A stretch of DNA of 64,000 bases from Cyanobacteriota bacterium (lineage in GTDB: Bacteria; Cyanobacteriota; Cyanobacteriia; CACIAM-69d), in assembly GCA_022402445.1 (NCBI GenBank), contig JAKRSF010000003.1, positions 269,894 to 333,893 of the forward strand. The letters are read 5' to 3'. Below are positions 1 through 9,153 of the stretch, in pieces. A model generated the notes under the pieces. The model made no database searches. It saw only the letters and a program-made list of their open reading frames with translations, and was not told where the DNA came from. Both the position numbers and the translations under genes were made by a program. Positions within the stretch are counted from its first letter, which is position 1; the number at the start of each line of letters is the position of its first letter.

Positions 1-1
1 C

Positions 2-2362
2 AATACGATCGCCGTGGTGGAGGCGGTGACGGCGCGGATCGAGCAAATGCGGGCCGATGGGCTGATTCCTGCGGAGGCGGACCTGATCGCAACCCTGGAT
101 GAGTCGATTTTTATTCGCAATGCGATCGCGAATGTGATTTCGTCGGGGCTAATTGGGACGGCCCTGGCGGCGATCGCGGTGCTGCTGTTCCTCGGGTCGC
201 TGCGCCAGACCATCATCATCGTCACGGCGATCCCGTTGGCGACGCTGATGGCGGTGATTTTGATGCGTTTCGCGGGCCTGAGCCTGAATGTCTTTAGCCT
301 CGGGGGGTTGGCCCTGGGGGTGGGCATTGTGGTGGATAACTCGATCGTGATGCTGGAAACCATCGTCGAAGGGACCGCCCCGACGGGCGATCGCCACCCG
401 GATCCGGAGGAAATCGTGGACCGGGCGATCGCCAGCAGCCAGTCGGTGGAATCGGCCCTGATCGCCTCCACCAGCACCAACCTGGTGTCCGTCCTGCCGT
501 TCCTATTTATTGGTGGGTTTCTATCGCTCCTGTTCGGCGAATTGATTTTGACCATCAGTTTTGCCGTCGGGGCCTCGATCGTCGTGGCCGTCACGATCGT
601 GCCGGTGATGGCATCGCGGCTGCTGGCGGTGCGCTGGCGCAGTGGCATCCATCGCCTGTGGCCGTTGCAGAAATTTGAGGCGGGGGTGCAGGTGACGGCG
701 GCGGCCTACCGGCGGATGCTGCGGCTGGCCCTGCGCTATCGATTGGTGGTGGTGGGGGCCGTGGCGGCGCTGCTCCTGTCCAGTAGCGCCACCGCGATCG
801 CGCGGATCCCCCAGGAAATCCTGCCCAGCATCGCCACGGGCCAGGTGGAACTGTCGGCCCAATTTCCCCCCGGCACCCCCCTGGCGGACAACGAACGGGT
901 GATGGAGCGGATCGATGAACTGCTCCTGGCCCACCCGGCCACCGCCAGCGCCTTCACCACCGTGGGGGGATCCCTCTTTGGCAGTAATGTCAGCCAAAAC
1001 TCCCTGCGCAGCCGCAGCACCATTTCCCTGGCACCGGGCAGTGACCCGAGGCGCTACATCACCGACATCGAGCAGGCGATCGCCGAGCTGAATCTGGTGG
1101 ATGTGCGGGTGCGGCTACGGCCCGGTTCCGTGCGGGGGTTGATTTTGACCAACTCCCCCGTGCGCGGCGCGGATCTGGATGTGATTCTGCAAGGTCCCGC
1201 CAACGGCACCCTGCCCGCCGCCGGTCGTCAGGTGCTCGAAGCCCTCGATCGCCAAGCCACCACCATCAGCTTCCGGCCCGATGCGGAGGATGCCCAGCCG
1301 GAAATCCAAATCCGCCCGGATCTTGATCGCCTCGCGGATCTGGATCTGTCGATCGCGGATGTGGGGCGCACCCTAGAAACAGCCATTTCCGGACGGGTGG
1401 CCACCCAGCTACAGCGGGGCGATCGCCTGGTGGATGTGCGGGTGCGGCTGGATCGCGATCGCGTCGATAGCCCCGAACGCATTGCCGAATTGCCCCTCTT
1501 TGCCACCGGCAACCGCCCCGTCACCATCGGCGATGTGGCCACCCTGGGCCTGGGCACCGCGCCGGGGGAAATCCAGCGCATCAACCAGCGCAATGTGTTC
1601 ATCCTCTCCGGCACCCTCAATGAAGGGGCCAACCTCAGCGCCGCGATCGCGGAAGTGGACGGCATTTTGGCCGGTTTAGAGCTGCCCGAAGGGGTCAGCC
1701 GCATCCCCAGCCCCGCCGCCGCCAGTAATCAGCAGGTGCAAACGGCCCTGCCGGTGCTGGGGGGCCTCGCCGCCTTCCTGGTGCTGGTGGTCCTGGCGGT
1801 GCAGTACAACTCCCTGATCGACCCGTTCATCATCCTGTTCGCCGTGCCGCTGGCGGTGGCGGGGGGCATTTTGGGGCTTTATGTGACCCAGACCGCCATT
1901 GGGGCCACCGTCGTGGTGGGGGCGGTGCTGCTGGTGGGGATTGTGGTGAATAACGCGATCGTCCTGGTGGAGCTGGCGAACCAACTGCGGGAAACCCATA
2001 ACCTCAGCCGCTATGAAGCGATTTTGCAGGCATCTCCCCAGCGGCTCCGGCCCATTTTGATGACGACCGTGACAACGGTTTTGGGCATGTTGCCCCTGGC
2101 GATGGGCCAAGGGGAGGGGGGTGAATTCTTGCAGCCGTTGGGGATTGTGGTCTTTTCGGGCCTGTCCCTCTCGACGGTGCTGACCCTGTTCATTGTGCCG
2201 TGCCTCTATCTGCTGCTCCATTCGGGCCTCGGGTCCGGGCGGCCCCCCCGCGATCGGGGCAACGCCCCCACCCATCGCGCCTACGACGACGGCCTCACCA
2301 CTCCGGAGCCGCTCCCCGCGATCGCCCTAGACGACCACCCCATCCAACCCTCCGACGCCTAA
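2..2362 (+). CDS. RND efflux transporter permease, C-terminal part (5' end outside window)
   Basis: This is an inner-membrane permease of the AcrB/CzcA (RND) family, which exports substrates using the proton gradient as part of a tripartite pump. The reading frame is open to the left edge (codons for NTIAVVEA precede the first possible GTG at 14), so the gene continues upstream and about 783 residues are visible. Transmembrane clusters lie near residues 35-210 and 575-740, and a periplasmic porter/docking region sits between them. The motifs GVGIVVDNSIVMLE and VLLVGIVVNNAIVLVE are the paired TM4/TM10 signatures, where D plus N in the first copy is typical of proton-coupled RND pumps. The C-terminal tail is Pro/Arg-rich and probably cytoplasmic. 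The substrate cannot be assigned. A membrane-fusion partner, if adjacent, would lie outside the window. Confidence 0.92.
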   Translation, partial: NTIAVVEAVTARIEQMRADGLIPAEADLIATLDESIFIRNAIANVISSGLIGTALAAIAVLLFLGSLRQTIIIVTAIPLATLMAVILMRFAGLSLNVFSLGGLALGVGIVVDNSIVMLETIVEGTAPTGDRHPDPEEIVDRAIASSQSVESALIASTSTNLVSVLPFLFIGGFLSLLFGELILTISFAVGASIVVAVTIVPVMASRLLAVRWRSGIHRLWPLQKFEAGVQVTAAAYRRMLRLALRYRLVVVGAVAALLLSSSATAIARIPQEILPSIATGQVELSAQFPPGTPLADNERVMERIDELLLAHPATASAFTTVGGSLFGSNVSQNSLRSRSTISLAPGSDPRRYITDIEQAIAELNLVDVRVRLRPGSVRGLILTNSPVRGADLDVILQGPANGTLPAAGRQVLEALDRQATTISFRPDAEDAQPEIQIRPDLDRLADLDLSIADVGRTLETAISGRVATQLQRGDRLVDVRVRLDRDRVDSPERIAELPLFATGNRPVTIGDVATLGLGTAPGEIQRINQRNVFILSGTLNEGANLSAAIAEVDGILAGLELPEGVSRIPSPAAASNQQVQTALPVLGGLAAFLVLVVLAVQYNSLIDPFIILFAVPLAVAGGILGLYVTQTAIGATVVVGAVLLVGIVVNNAIVLVELANQLRETHNLSRYEAILQASPQRLRPILMTTVTTVLGMLPLAMGQGEGGEFLQPLGIVVFSGLSLSTVLTLFIVPCLYLLLHSGLGSGRPPRDRGNAPTHRAYDDGLTTPEPLPAIALDDHPIQPSDA

Positions 2363-2376
2363 ACCCCGCCATTCAT

Positions 2377-2517
2377 CGTAGGGGCGGGGTTCCCCCGCCC
2401 AGCCCCCACCCGCCTTGCCCAGCCCTGTTCCAAAAATTGAAGCGGTTTGGGGGCGATCGCGGGGGAGCGGGGTTGAAGCGATCGCGGGGGAGCGGGTTGG
2501 GAAACCCAACCCCTACG
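2377..2517. repeat. MITE-like element with terminal inverted repeats
   Basis: The left end CGTAGGGGCGGGGTTCCC and the right end GGGAAACCCAACCCCTACG are imperfect inverted repeats about 140 bp apart. Inside, a unit of about 25 bp that starts with GCGATCGCGGGGGAGCGGG is directly duplicated. There is no coding capacity. GTAGGGG-type palindromes of this kind are common as dispersed small repeats in cyanobacteria. Mobility is inferred, and no target duplication was identified. Confidence 0.5.
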
Positions 2518-2543
2518 GTCAAACGAGAAAAAAACAGCCATAG

Positions 2544-2587
2544 AAAATCCCCCGGCCTCCTGAACTTCGAGGAAACCGGGGGATTTT
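2544..2587 (-). terminator. Rho-independent terminator (dnaK)
   Basis: There is a perfect 12-bp inverted repeat (AAAATCCCCCGG / CCGGGGGATTTT) around a 20-base loop that itself contains CCTC/GAGG. The T-rich flank after the GC stem on both strands makes it usable in both directions. It lies 80 bp past the dnaK stop. Confidence 0.85.
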
Positions 2588-2666
2588 GATTGGTTTTCAT
2601 TGATTTTGGTAACCCTGGCGGACAGGATCGTCGCCCCAGGGATTACCGGTTACGACAGCTTACGGA

Positions 2667-4556
2667 CTACTTATCCGAAAACTCCGCATCAATCACATCA
2701 TCCCCATCCCCAGCGGGACCAGGGCCACCGGGAGCCGCGCCCCCTTCAGCCGCCCCCGCCTGTTGATAGACATCGCTACCAATCTGGTACAGGGTCTGTT
2801 GCAGCGTCGTCATCTTCTCCTTCATGGCGTCATAGTCCTCCGACGCGATCGCCTCGCGCAGGGCAGCAATCTCCGCCTCCGCCTTAGCCTTCGCCTCCGC
2901 AGGCACCTTATCGCCCAGCTCGCTCAACTGCTTTTCAGCCTGGTAGGACAAAGAATCCGACTGGTTCTTGAGATCAATGCGTTCCCGGCGCTCGCGATCG
3001 GCACCCGCATTCGCCTCCGCATCCTTCACCATCTTCTCCACCTCATCATTCGGCAGCGTCGAAGCCCCCGTGATGCTGATGGACTGCTCCTTACCGGTAC
3101 CCTTATCCTTCGCCGTCACATTCAAAATGCCGTTGGCGTCGATATCAAAGGTCACCTCAATCTGCGGCACCCCACGCGGCGCAGGGGGAATCCCATCGAG
3201 GCGGAACGTCCCCAGACTCTTGTTGTCGGCGGACATTTCCCGCTCCCCTTGCAGAATGTGGATCTCCACATTGCTCTGGCCATCCGCCGCCGTCGAAAAC
3301 ACCTCCGACTTCTTGGTGGGGATCGTCGTGTTCCGGGGAATGATCTTCGTCATCACGCCGCCCAGGGTTTCCACCCCCAGCGACAGGGGCGTCACATCCA
3401 GCAGCAGGATGTCCTTCACCTCGCCCGCCAGCACGCCCGCCTGAATGGCAGCCCCCACGGCCACCACCTCATCCGGGTTCACGCTCTGGTTCGGAGCCTT
3501 GCCGAGGACTTTTTCCACCACCTGCTGGACGGCGGGAATGCGGGTGGAACCACCCACCAGCACCACCTCATCCACATCGCTCTTGCTGAGCTTGGCGTCC
3601 CGCAGGGCATTCTCGACGGGGATGCGGCAACGGTTGATCAGATCCGCCGCCAATTCCTCAAACTTGGCCCGGGTCAGGGTCAGTTCCAGGTGCTTGGGGC
3701 CGTCCTGGGTGGCGGTGATGAAGGGGAGGTTGATTTCCGCTTGGGTGACGCTGGACAGTTCGATCTTGGCCTTTTCGGCGGCTTCCGTCAGGCGCTGGAG
3801 GGCCTGCTTGTCCTTGCGCAGGTCGATGCCTTCGGCCTTTATGAACTCGCCGGCCATGTGGTCCACGATCGCCTTGTCGAAGTCATCACCGCCCAGGTGG
3901 GTATCGCCGGAGGTGGACAGCACTTCAAACACGCCATCGCCCACCTCGAGGATGGACACGTCGAAGGTGCCGCCGCCGAGGTCAAAGACGAGGATGGTTT
4001 CGTTTTCTTTCTTATCGAGACCGTAGGCCAGGGCGGCGGCGGTGGGCTCGTTGATGATCCGCAGCACTTCCACCCCGGCGATGCGGCCGGCGTCCTTGGT
4101 GGCTTGGCGCTGGGAGTCGTTGAAGTAGGCGGGAACGGTGATGACCGCCTGGGTGACCTTTTCGCCGATGTATTTACTGGCGTCTTCGACGAGCTTTCGC
4201 AGGACTTCCGCCGACACCTGTTCCGGGGCGAACTGCTCCCCTTTGGCGGGGCAGTCGAGCTTGACGCTGCCGTTGACGTTGAGAACTTTGTAGGGAACTT
4301 CTTCGGTTTCGTGGGTCACTTCGTCGAAGCGGTTCCCGATGAAGCGTTTCACGGAGTAGAAGGTGTTGCCAGGGTTCATGACCGCTTGGCGTTTGGCGAT
4401 TTGTCCGACGAGCTTGTCGCCATTTTTGGTGTAAGCAACGACGGAGGGGGTGGTGCGGCCGCCTTCGGCGTTGGCGATGACGGTGGGCTTGCCCCCTTCC
4501 ATCACGGCAACGACGGAGTTCGTCGTCCCGAGGTCGATTCCGACTACTTTCGCCAT
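2667..4556 (-). CDS. dnaK: Molecular chaperone DnaK (Hsp70)
   Basis: This is a cytosolic ATP-dependent Hsp70 chaperone that works with DnaJ and GrpE in folding and disaggregation. At 629 residues it is full length. The N-terminal ATPase domain begins [20 protein letters not shown]. It contains the phosphate-binding motif [15 protein letters not shown], the motif [15 protein letters not shown] and the adenosine-binding motif [14 protein letters not shown]. The linker [15 protein letters not shown] leads into the substrate-binding domain, followed by a helical lid and a Gly/Ala/Pro tail. The C-terminus VIDAEFSDK resembles the DnaK2-type housekeeping protein of cyanobacteria. It appears monocistronic, with its own terminator downstream and a 460-bp leader upstream. 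No CIRCE (HrcA) inverted repeat was seen in that leader. Confidence 0.98.
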   Translation of the reverse strand: MAKVVGIDLGTTNSVVAVMEGGKPTVIANAEGGRTTPSVVAYTKNGDKLVGQIAKRQAVMNPGNTFYSVKRFIGNRFDEVTHETEEVPYKVLNVNGSVKLDCPAKGEQFAPEQVSAEVLRKLVEDASKYIGEKVTQAVITVPAYFNDSQRQATKDAGRIAGVEVLRIINEPTAAALAYGLDKKENETILVFDLGGGTFDVSILEVGDGVFEVLSTSGDTHLGGDDFDKAIVDHMAGEFIKAEGIDLRKDKQALQRLTEAAEKAKIELSSVTQAEINLPFITATQDGPKHLELTLTRAKFEELAADLINRCRIPVENALRDAKLSKSDVDEVVLVGGSTRIPAVQQVVEKVLGKAPNQSVNPDEVVAVGAAIQAGVLAGEVKDILLLDVTPLSLGVETLGGVMTKIIPRNTTIPTKKSEVFSTAADGQSNVEIHILQGEREMSADNKSLGTFRLDGIPPAPRGVPQIEVTFDIDANGILNVTAKDKGTGKEQSISITGASTLPNDEVEKMVKDAEANAGADRERRERIDLKNQSDSLSYQAEKQLSELGDKVPAEAKAKAEAEIAALREAIASEDYDAMKEKMTTLQQTLYQIGSDVYQQAGAAEGGAAPGGPGPAGDGDDVIDAEFSDK

Positions 4557-5017
4557 GGGTGGTTTGACTCCAATGCTCTAATTGCTGGACTGGTACTGAA
4601 CTGAGGTCTCGGTGGGTGATCTGCCGTTGGCGCGGGGCTTTGGGCAGGTCCACGGGATCGGGAAGGATCGGGTGAGGAATTCTGTTGATGTGGGACGAGC
4701 TGGCCGCCGGGATGGGTGGCGATCGCGGTCTTGATCGAACGAATATTTACCTATGTCTATAGTGGGAGACGGGCGGGGGGCTATGAAGGGGGGGTTACCG
4801 AACCTGGCTTAGTCGGTTCTGGGCCGCGATCGCGGTGGGGATCGGTTGGAATTTGCCGCTCCATTGCTGCTGAATTGCCATGAAAAAGGGCCGCGCGATC
4901 GCACGGCCCTCTGGTCTGAATCTTTGGCCTGCATCTCTGGCCTGATCTGTCCTAGGATTTCGCCGATACTTGGGGCGATTTGGACGAGCAGGGCTGGATG
5001 GATCGGCGCTAAATGGC
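4557..5017. other. dnaK leader and psb27 downstream region, no gene
   Basis: This stretch between the dnaK start and the psb27 stop holds the dnaK promoter region and the psb27 terminator. An AT-rich patch at about 4737-4765 (containing AATATTTACCTATG and CTATAGT) is the likeliest promoter area, but no clean -35/-10 pair could be assigned. Short open frames here have no protein-like character. Confidence 0.6.
4883..4910 (-). terminator. Rho-independent terminator (psb27)
   Basis: On the minus strand AGGGCCG / CGGCCCT pairs around a 10-base loop that contains a HIP1 core, and it is followed by TTTTT. It is about 110 bp past the psb27 stop. It is a good intrinsic terminator with HIP1 in its loop. 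Confidence 0.8.
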
Positions 5018-5422
5018 CTAGGCTCCCCGCTCCAGGGACATCTCCACCTGGCGGAACTCCTGTAGGAGGCGCTTTTTGAGCTTTTCGGGCACGGGGCGGT
5101 TTGGATAGGCGCTGTAGTGGGCCGCGAGGGAGTTGAGGGCGGTGCGCATGGTGGTGAAAGAACCGAGGCCCGTCACGCGGCTATCGCGGCGGTAGTGGGA
5201 GGCGAAGGAGTTGATGCGGGCGCGCGCTTCGGCCTGGGCGGGGCGTTTGGCCGGGTCGTCCTCCGGTAGGTCGATCGCGGTGCGGAGGCTGTCGATCAAG
5301 GCCATGGTGTCGTTGCGATAGTTACCGCTGACGCCGTTGGCGGAGTCGCCTGCGGCGCAGCCAGTCAGGCCAATGGAGACGGCGAGAACCAATGCCAGCA
5401 GCCCGGAGAAAAGTCGTTTCAT
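5018..5422 (-). CDS. psb27: Photosystem II assembly/repair lipoprotein Psb27
   Basis: This lumenal lipoprotein binds CP43 in PSII assembly and repair intermediates and helps the Mn4Ca cluster assemble. The 134 residues start with MKRLFSGLLALVLAVSIGLT followed by GC, a signal peptide with an LTGC lipobox. The mature part is a four-helix bundle with the family signatures FASHYRRDSRVTGLGSFTTM, ALNSLAAHYSAYPNRPVPEK and a terminal QEFRQVEMSL, which match the cyanobacterial family closely. The gene is monocistronic, with an intrinsic terminator downstream and a divergent bioB upstream. Confidence 0.96.
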   Translation of the reverse strand: MKRLFSGLLALVLAVSIGLTGCAAGDSANGVSGNYRNDTMALIDSLRTAIDLPEDDPAKRPAQAEARARINSFASHYRRDSRVTGLGSFTTMRTALNSLAAHYSAYPNRPVPEKLKKRLLQEFRQVEMSLERGA

Positions 5423-5742
5423 AACCCTTGGGATGTCCTAAAGATGGTCGTGCGGAGGGGCGATCGCGCTGAAGTTCGGGCTAGATTGCCCGGACATGGT
5501 GGCCCGTTGGGTGGGGGGTCAAATCCCATCCTTGGCTGTGCCCGTGCCAGGGTCTATCCTACCGTGGCGGGGGGCCTGGGGCGATCGCCGTGGCCCCGTG
5601 GGCGGCGGTGGCCGGGTGATACAATGGCGGGGCGTTTGGGGTTGATGGGGGCCGCCTAGACAGGGCCGCCAAAGGCCGCCAGCGCATAGCCTCGGGCATT
5701 CCGGGGCGCATCCCGAGATCAGAGGCAATTTGAGGCAAGTTC
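5423..5742. other. Divergent psb27/bioB intergenic region
   Basis: The 320 bp between the two divergent starts must hold both promoters. The sequence is GC-rich with several HIP1 cores. No BirA/BioR-like operator or convincing promoter box was recognised. Open frames on both strands look like GC-rich shadows. Confidence 0.55.
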
Positions 5743-6867
5743 ATGGTTCAGGCTCCCCCCTCGGCAAAGGGTCCGATCGCCAGCGCGATCGCTCCGGTGA
5801 CTGGTGCTTCGGCGACGGTAAATCTCCTTTCGGGGGGGGCGCTGGAGGCGTGGCTCGGGGATCTGGGCGATCGCATCATTGCCGGTGAACGGATCGATCG
5901 CGCGACGGCGTTGGCCCTCACGGCGATCGAGGGGGAGGAAGACATTTTGCGGCTGTGCGCGGCGGCCAACCGGGTGCGCGAAGCCTGCTGCGGCAATGTG
6001 GTGGACCTGTGCAGCATCGGCAATGTGAAGTCCGGCTCCTGTTCGGAAAATTGCTCCTTCTGCGCCCAGTCGGCCCACCATCCGGGGGAGGATTCGCCGG
6101 TCTATGGCCTCAAGTCGCCCGATGAGATCGTGGCGCAAGCTAAGGCGGCGGCGGCGGCGGGGGCCAAGCGGTTTTGCATGGTCAGCCAGGGGCGCGGTCC
6201 CCTCTATGGCGGCCAGCAGGGCAAGGAGTTTGAGGTGATTTTGGAGACGGTGCGCCGCATTATCGATGAGGCCGACATCAAGCCCTGCTGTGCCCTGGGG
6301 GAGGTGAGCCCGGACCAGGCGATCGCCCTGCGGGAGGCGGGGGTGACGCGCTACAACCACAATCTGGAGTCGTCGGAGCATTTCTTCCCCCAGGTGGCGA
6401 GTACCCATTCCTGGCGCGATCGCGTGCGGACGATTGAAACCCTGAAGGCGGCGGGCATTGAAGCATGTACCGGCGGCATTTTGGGCATGGGCGAATCCTG
6501 GGAGGACCGGGTGGATATGGCCCTGGCCCTGCGGGAGTTGGAGGTGGAGTCGGTGCCGCTGAATTTGCTCAATCCGCGACCGGGAACGCCCATGGGCGAT
6601 CGCCCGAAGCTGGATCCCTATGAGGCCCTGAAGGCGATCGCGATTTTCCGCCTGGTGCTGCCGGAGCAGATCATTCGCTATGCGGGGGGCCGCGAGGTGG
6701 TGATGGGCGAGCTGCAAAGCTTGGGCCTGCAAGCGGGGATCAATGCGATGCTGGTGGGCAATTATCTGACCACGCTGGGCCAGCCGCCGGAGCGCGATCG
6801 CGAGATGCTGGCATCCCTGGGTCTGGAGGGGGGCGAAGCGCCGGTGCCGGGCCGCGATCGCCCTTAA
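5743..6867 (+). CDS. bioB: Biotin synthase
   Basis: This radical-SAM enzyme inserts sulfur into dethiobiotin in the last step of biotin synthesis. The 374 residues comprise an N-terminal extension of about 30 residues and then a TIM-barrel core. The radical-SAM cluster cysteines are in CSENCSFCAQS (CxxxCxxC). Other family motifs are GAKRFCMVSQGRGP, YNHNLESS, TGGILGMGE, PLNLLNPRPGTP and the C-terminal AGINAMLVGNYLTT, which carries the Asn and backbone region of the [2Fe-2S]/substrate site. The ATG at 5743 is the only Met before the conserved core. A biotin transporter gene follows after 63 bp in the same direction, so both supply routes for biotin are probably co-transcribed. Confidence 0.97.
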   Translation: MVQAPPSAKGPIASAIAPVTGASATVNLLSGGALEAWLGDLGDRIIAGERIDRATALALTAIEGEEDILRLCAAANRVREACCGNVVDLCSIGNVKSGSCSENCSFCAQSAHHPGEDSPVYGLKSPDEIVAQAKAAAAAGAKRFCMVSQGRGPLYGGQQGKEFEVILETVRRIIDEADIKPCCALGEVSPDQAIALREAGVTRYNHNLESSEHFFPQVASTHSWRDRVRTIETLKAAGIEACTGGILGMGESWEDRVDMALALRELEVESVPLNLLNPRPGTPMGDRPKLDPYEALKAIAIFRLVLPEQIIRYAGGREVVMGELQSLGLQAGINAMLVGNYLTTLGQPPERDREMLASLGLEGGEAPVPGRDRP

Positions 6868-6930
6868 GCCCTAAGGACATTGGCCCTTGAAGCCTGATTT
6901 GCCAGGATCCTCCTCGCTCAAGGGCTGCCT

Positions 6931-7599
6931 ATGGTTGGCCTAACGGATTTGCTATGGGCCTTCGCGGGGCTGATCCTGACGATTTTTGGCACGTTCCTGG
7001 AGGCGTTTTCCACCACGCCCCCCTGGCAATGGTTCCAGGAGGGCGGTTTTGTGGCCCAGTCGCTGGGGGTGCGCTTCCAAGTGGGGGCGGTGCTGCTGAC
7101 GGGCTGTTTGGGGGGGCCGCAGGCGGGGGCGATCGCCCAGATTGCCTATCTGGGGCTGGGGTTGGCGGGGCTGCCGATTTTTGAAAATGGCGGCGGTTTT
7201 GGCTATGTGCAGGCCCTGAGTTTTGGCTATTTACTGGGGTTTGTGCCCGGTGGCTGGCTCTGTGGCTGGCTGGCCCATCCGCCTCGGAGCCGCGATCGCC
7301 CCATCCCTAGCCGTCCCCCCAGACCGGAGGCCCCCCGTCCGCATCGACCCGCGCCCCAACGGCGATCGCCCCTGGCCCCGACGGCCCCTCGGGTTTCCCT
7401 AGAGCGGCTGGCCCTGGCGGCGGTGGCGGGTTTGGCGACCATCCACGGGGTGGGACTAACCTGGCTGCTGCTGTTCCACGGGGGGCGGTTTGGGGAGGCC
7501 GCGATCGCCTATTCCCTCAAACCCCTGCCGGGACAGGCGGTAATTTTGTGCGCCGCCGTCACCCTCGCGGCCCTGGTCCGCCGCCTGCTGCTATCGTGA
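6931..7599 (+). CDS. bioY: Biotin transporter BioY (ECF S component)
   Basis: This is the integral-membrane, biotin-binding S component of an ECF-type transporter. It can work with an AT module or alone. The 222 residues contain about six hydrophobic segments. The family signatures are GVRFQVGAVLLTGCLGGPQA followed by GAIAQIAYLGLGLAGLPIF and FGYLLGFVPGGWLCGWL. Between the fourth and fifth hydrophobic segments (about residues 117-155) there is an unusual Pro/Arg-rich insertion (SRDRPIPSRPPRPEAPRP and onward), probably cytoplasmic, which ordinary BioY proteins lack. It follows bioB closely. No AT-module ATPase gene is nearby. Confidence 0.9.
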   Translation: MVGLTDLLWAFAGLILTIFGTFLEAFSTTPPWQWFQEGGFVAQSLGVRFQVGAVLLTGCLGGPQAGAIAQIAYLGLGLAGLPIFENGGGFGYVQALSFGYLLGFVPGGWLCGWLAHPPRSRDRPIPSRPPRPEAPRPHRPAPQRRSPLAPTAPRVSLERLALAAVAGLATIHGVGLTWLLLFHGGRFGEAAIAYSLKPLPGQAVILCAAVTLAALVRRLLLS

Positions 7600-7665
7600 A
7601 AATTCGTCGCCCCTTGATCCCGACTGGATCGCCCCCCATCCGTACCGTTGTGGTTTTGCTGATCT

Positions 7666-8133
7666 ATGCCCCTTAGAAATCCTTGGTTTTGGATCGCCGC
7701 GATCGCCAGCTATGGCCTGGATCGCGCCACAAAGGAATGGGTTGTCCACCATTTCACCCTGGGCGAGACCTGGCCCCTGTGGGGGAATGTGTTTCACCTG
7801 ACCTATGTGACCAACCCTGGGGCCGCCTTCAGCCTCTTGCAGGGCTGGGGGGGGCTGCGGTGGCTGTCGTTGGGGGTGAGCTTGGCCCTGATGGGGCTGG
7901 CCTGGTTTGGGCCGAGGCTGATCCGCTGGGAGCAGGTGGGCTATGGCCTGGTGCTGGGGGGGGCGCTGGGGAATGGCCTTGATCGGTTTTTGACGGGGGA
8001 GGTGGTGGATTTTTTTGATCTGCGCTTGATCCGTTTTCCAATCTTTAATGTGGCGGATATCTCGATCAATCTGGGGATCCTTTGCCTCATTCTGGTGATG
8101 TGGCAGCAGAGCCGCCCGGAGCGATCGCGCTGA
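7666..8133 (+). CDS. lspA: Lipoprotein signal peptidase (signal peptidase II)
   Basis: This inner-membrane aspartyl protease removes the signal peptide from diacylglyceryl-prolipoproteins. The 155 residues have four predicted membrane helices. The conserved blocks are VTNPGAAFSLLQG, GGALGNGLDRFLTGEVVDFF (first catalytic Asp in NGLDR) and FNVADISINLG (second catalytic Asp). The gene starts 66 bp after bioY and may be co-transcribed with it. Likely clients in this window include Psb27 and the DsbA-like and PilP-like lipoproteins. Confidence 0.96.
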   Translation: MPLRNPWFWIAAIASYGLDRATKEWVVHHFTLGETWPLWGNVFHLTYVTNPGAAFSLLQGWGGLRWLSLGVSLALMGLAWFGPRLIRWEQVGYGLVLGGALGNGLDRFLTGEVVDFFDLRLIRFPIFNVADISINLGILCLILVMWQQSRPERSR

Positions 8134-8262
8134 AGGCGATCGCCTTGAATGGTTGCCCTGAATTTCTGGGGGCTGGGGCCGCGATCGCGGCGGGCTCCGT
8201 TGGGGTTAATTGTTTGAACTTGGTTAGTTGAGTTGACGGGTTAACGGGGGTTGTTGGCTTTG

Positions 8263-9090
8263 ATGATGAATCAGTGGTGGATGCGCCGGGTGGTCCGGCC
8301 TGTGGTTTTGGGGTGGCGGCGGTCCTGGCAATGGCTGTCCGGGTCAGCGCTGCTGGCGACGGCGACGGCGCTGCTGCTGGTGGCTTGCCAAACGTCGGCG
8401 GTGTCGGCCAATGGCGAGGTGCGGGTGGATGCGGACTTTGAGGCGAAGGTGCTGGAGGTGATCCGCAAAAATCCAGAAGCAATCCTCAATTCCGTCACGG
8501 AATATAACCGTCAGCAGGCGGCAAACCGTCAGCAGGCGCGGGTGGATTTTGTCAATCTGGTGAAGACGGACCCGAAGGCCGCGATCGCGGGGTCGCCAGT
8601 AACTGGTGCGCCGGTGGGCAATTCGGTGGTGCTGATTGAATTTTCTGACTTTGAATGTCCCTTCTGTCGCCGTGCCCAGGGGCCGCTGAAGCAGTTCGCG
8701 CAGGAATATGGCGATCGCGTCACCTTCACGTTCAAGCATTTCCCCCTGACGAATATCCACGATGAGGCGCTCCCGGCGGCCTATGCGTCCTGGGCGGCCC
8801 AGCAGCAGGGCAAGTTCTGGGAGTACCACGATGCCCTCTTTGAAAACCAGAACCGTTTGGGGGAGGCGCTCTACACGGAAATTGCCCAAACCCTGAATCT
8901 GGATCTGGGGCGGTTCAACCGCGATCGCCAGGGGGACGCGGCCCAAAAGGCAATTCAGGCGGATCTGGATCTGGCAACCACCCTGAACCTCCAGGGGACG
9001 CCGACGTTTTTGATGAATGGCGAACCCCTCGATGGCCCCCCGAGTTTGGATGCCTTCAAGGGGGCCTACGAACGGGCGCGGGGGAATTAG
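8263..9090 (+). CDS. DsbA-family thioredoxin-fold lipoprotein
   Basis: This is an exported thiol-disulfide oxidoreductase of the DsbA/thioredoxin_4 type, probably acting on periplasmic or lumenal proteins. The ATG at 8263 is preferred over an upstream TTG. The N-terminus has basic residues, a hydrophobic stretch and LLVACQTS, a plausible lipobox. A helical spacer containing NPEAILNSVTEYNRQQAANR precedes the thioredoxin fold. The active site is FSDFECPFCRRAQ (CxxC), the family's cis-Pro region is GTPTFLMNGEPL, and the characteristic FKHFPLTNIHDEA is present. Length (about 275 residues) is normal for cyanobacterial members. Oxidase versus isomerase activity cannot be told from sequence. Confidence 0.9.
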   Translation: MMNQWWMRRVVRPVVLGWRRSWQWLSGSALLATATALLLVACQTSAVSANGEVRVDADFEAKVLEVIRKNPEAILNSVTEYNRQQAANRQQARVDFVNLVKTDPKAAIAGSPVTGAPVGNSVVLIEFSDFECPFCRRAQGPLKQFAQEYGDRVTFTFKHFPLTNIHDEALPAAYASWAAQQQGKFWEYHDALFENQNRLGEALYTEIAQTLNLDLGRFNRDRQGDAAQKAIQADLDLATTLNLQGTPTFLMNGEPLDGPPSLDAFKGAYERARGN

Positions 9091-9117
9091 GGAACGGTCC
9101 TGGGGTAATTAATTGGC

Positions 9118-9145
9118 GGGGGCTGGGTGGGGAAACCCGGCCCCC
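9118..9145. repeat. GC-rich imperfect palindrome between convergent genes
   Basis: GGGGGC-GGGT and ACCC-GCCCCC pair around a short A-rich loop. The hairpin lies between the ends of the DsbA-like gene and the minus-strand gene at 9154. It may act as a bidirectional terminator, although no T tract follows. Its core resembles one end of the repeat at 2377-2517. Confidence 0.45.
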
Positions 9146-9153
9146 ACGGCGGT

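Noticed and set aside
5500..5560. GGGGGGTCAAATCCCATCC, reminiscent of a tRNA T-arm
   Set aside because: No matching acceptor, D-arm or anticodon arm could be built around it.
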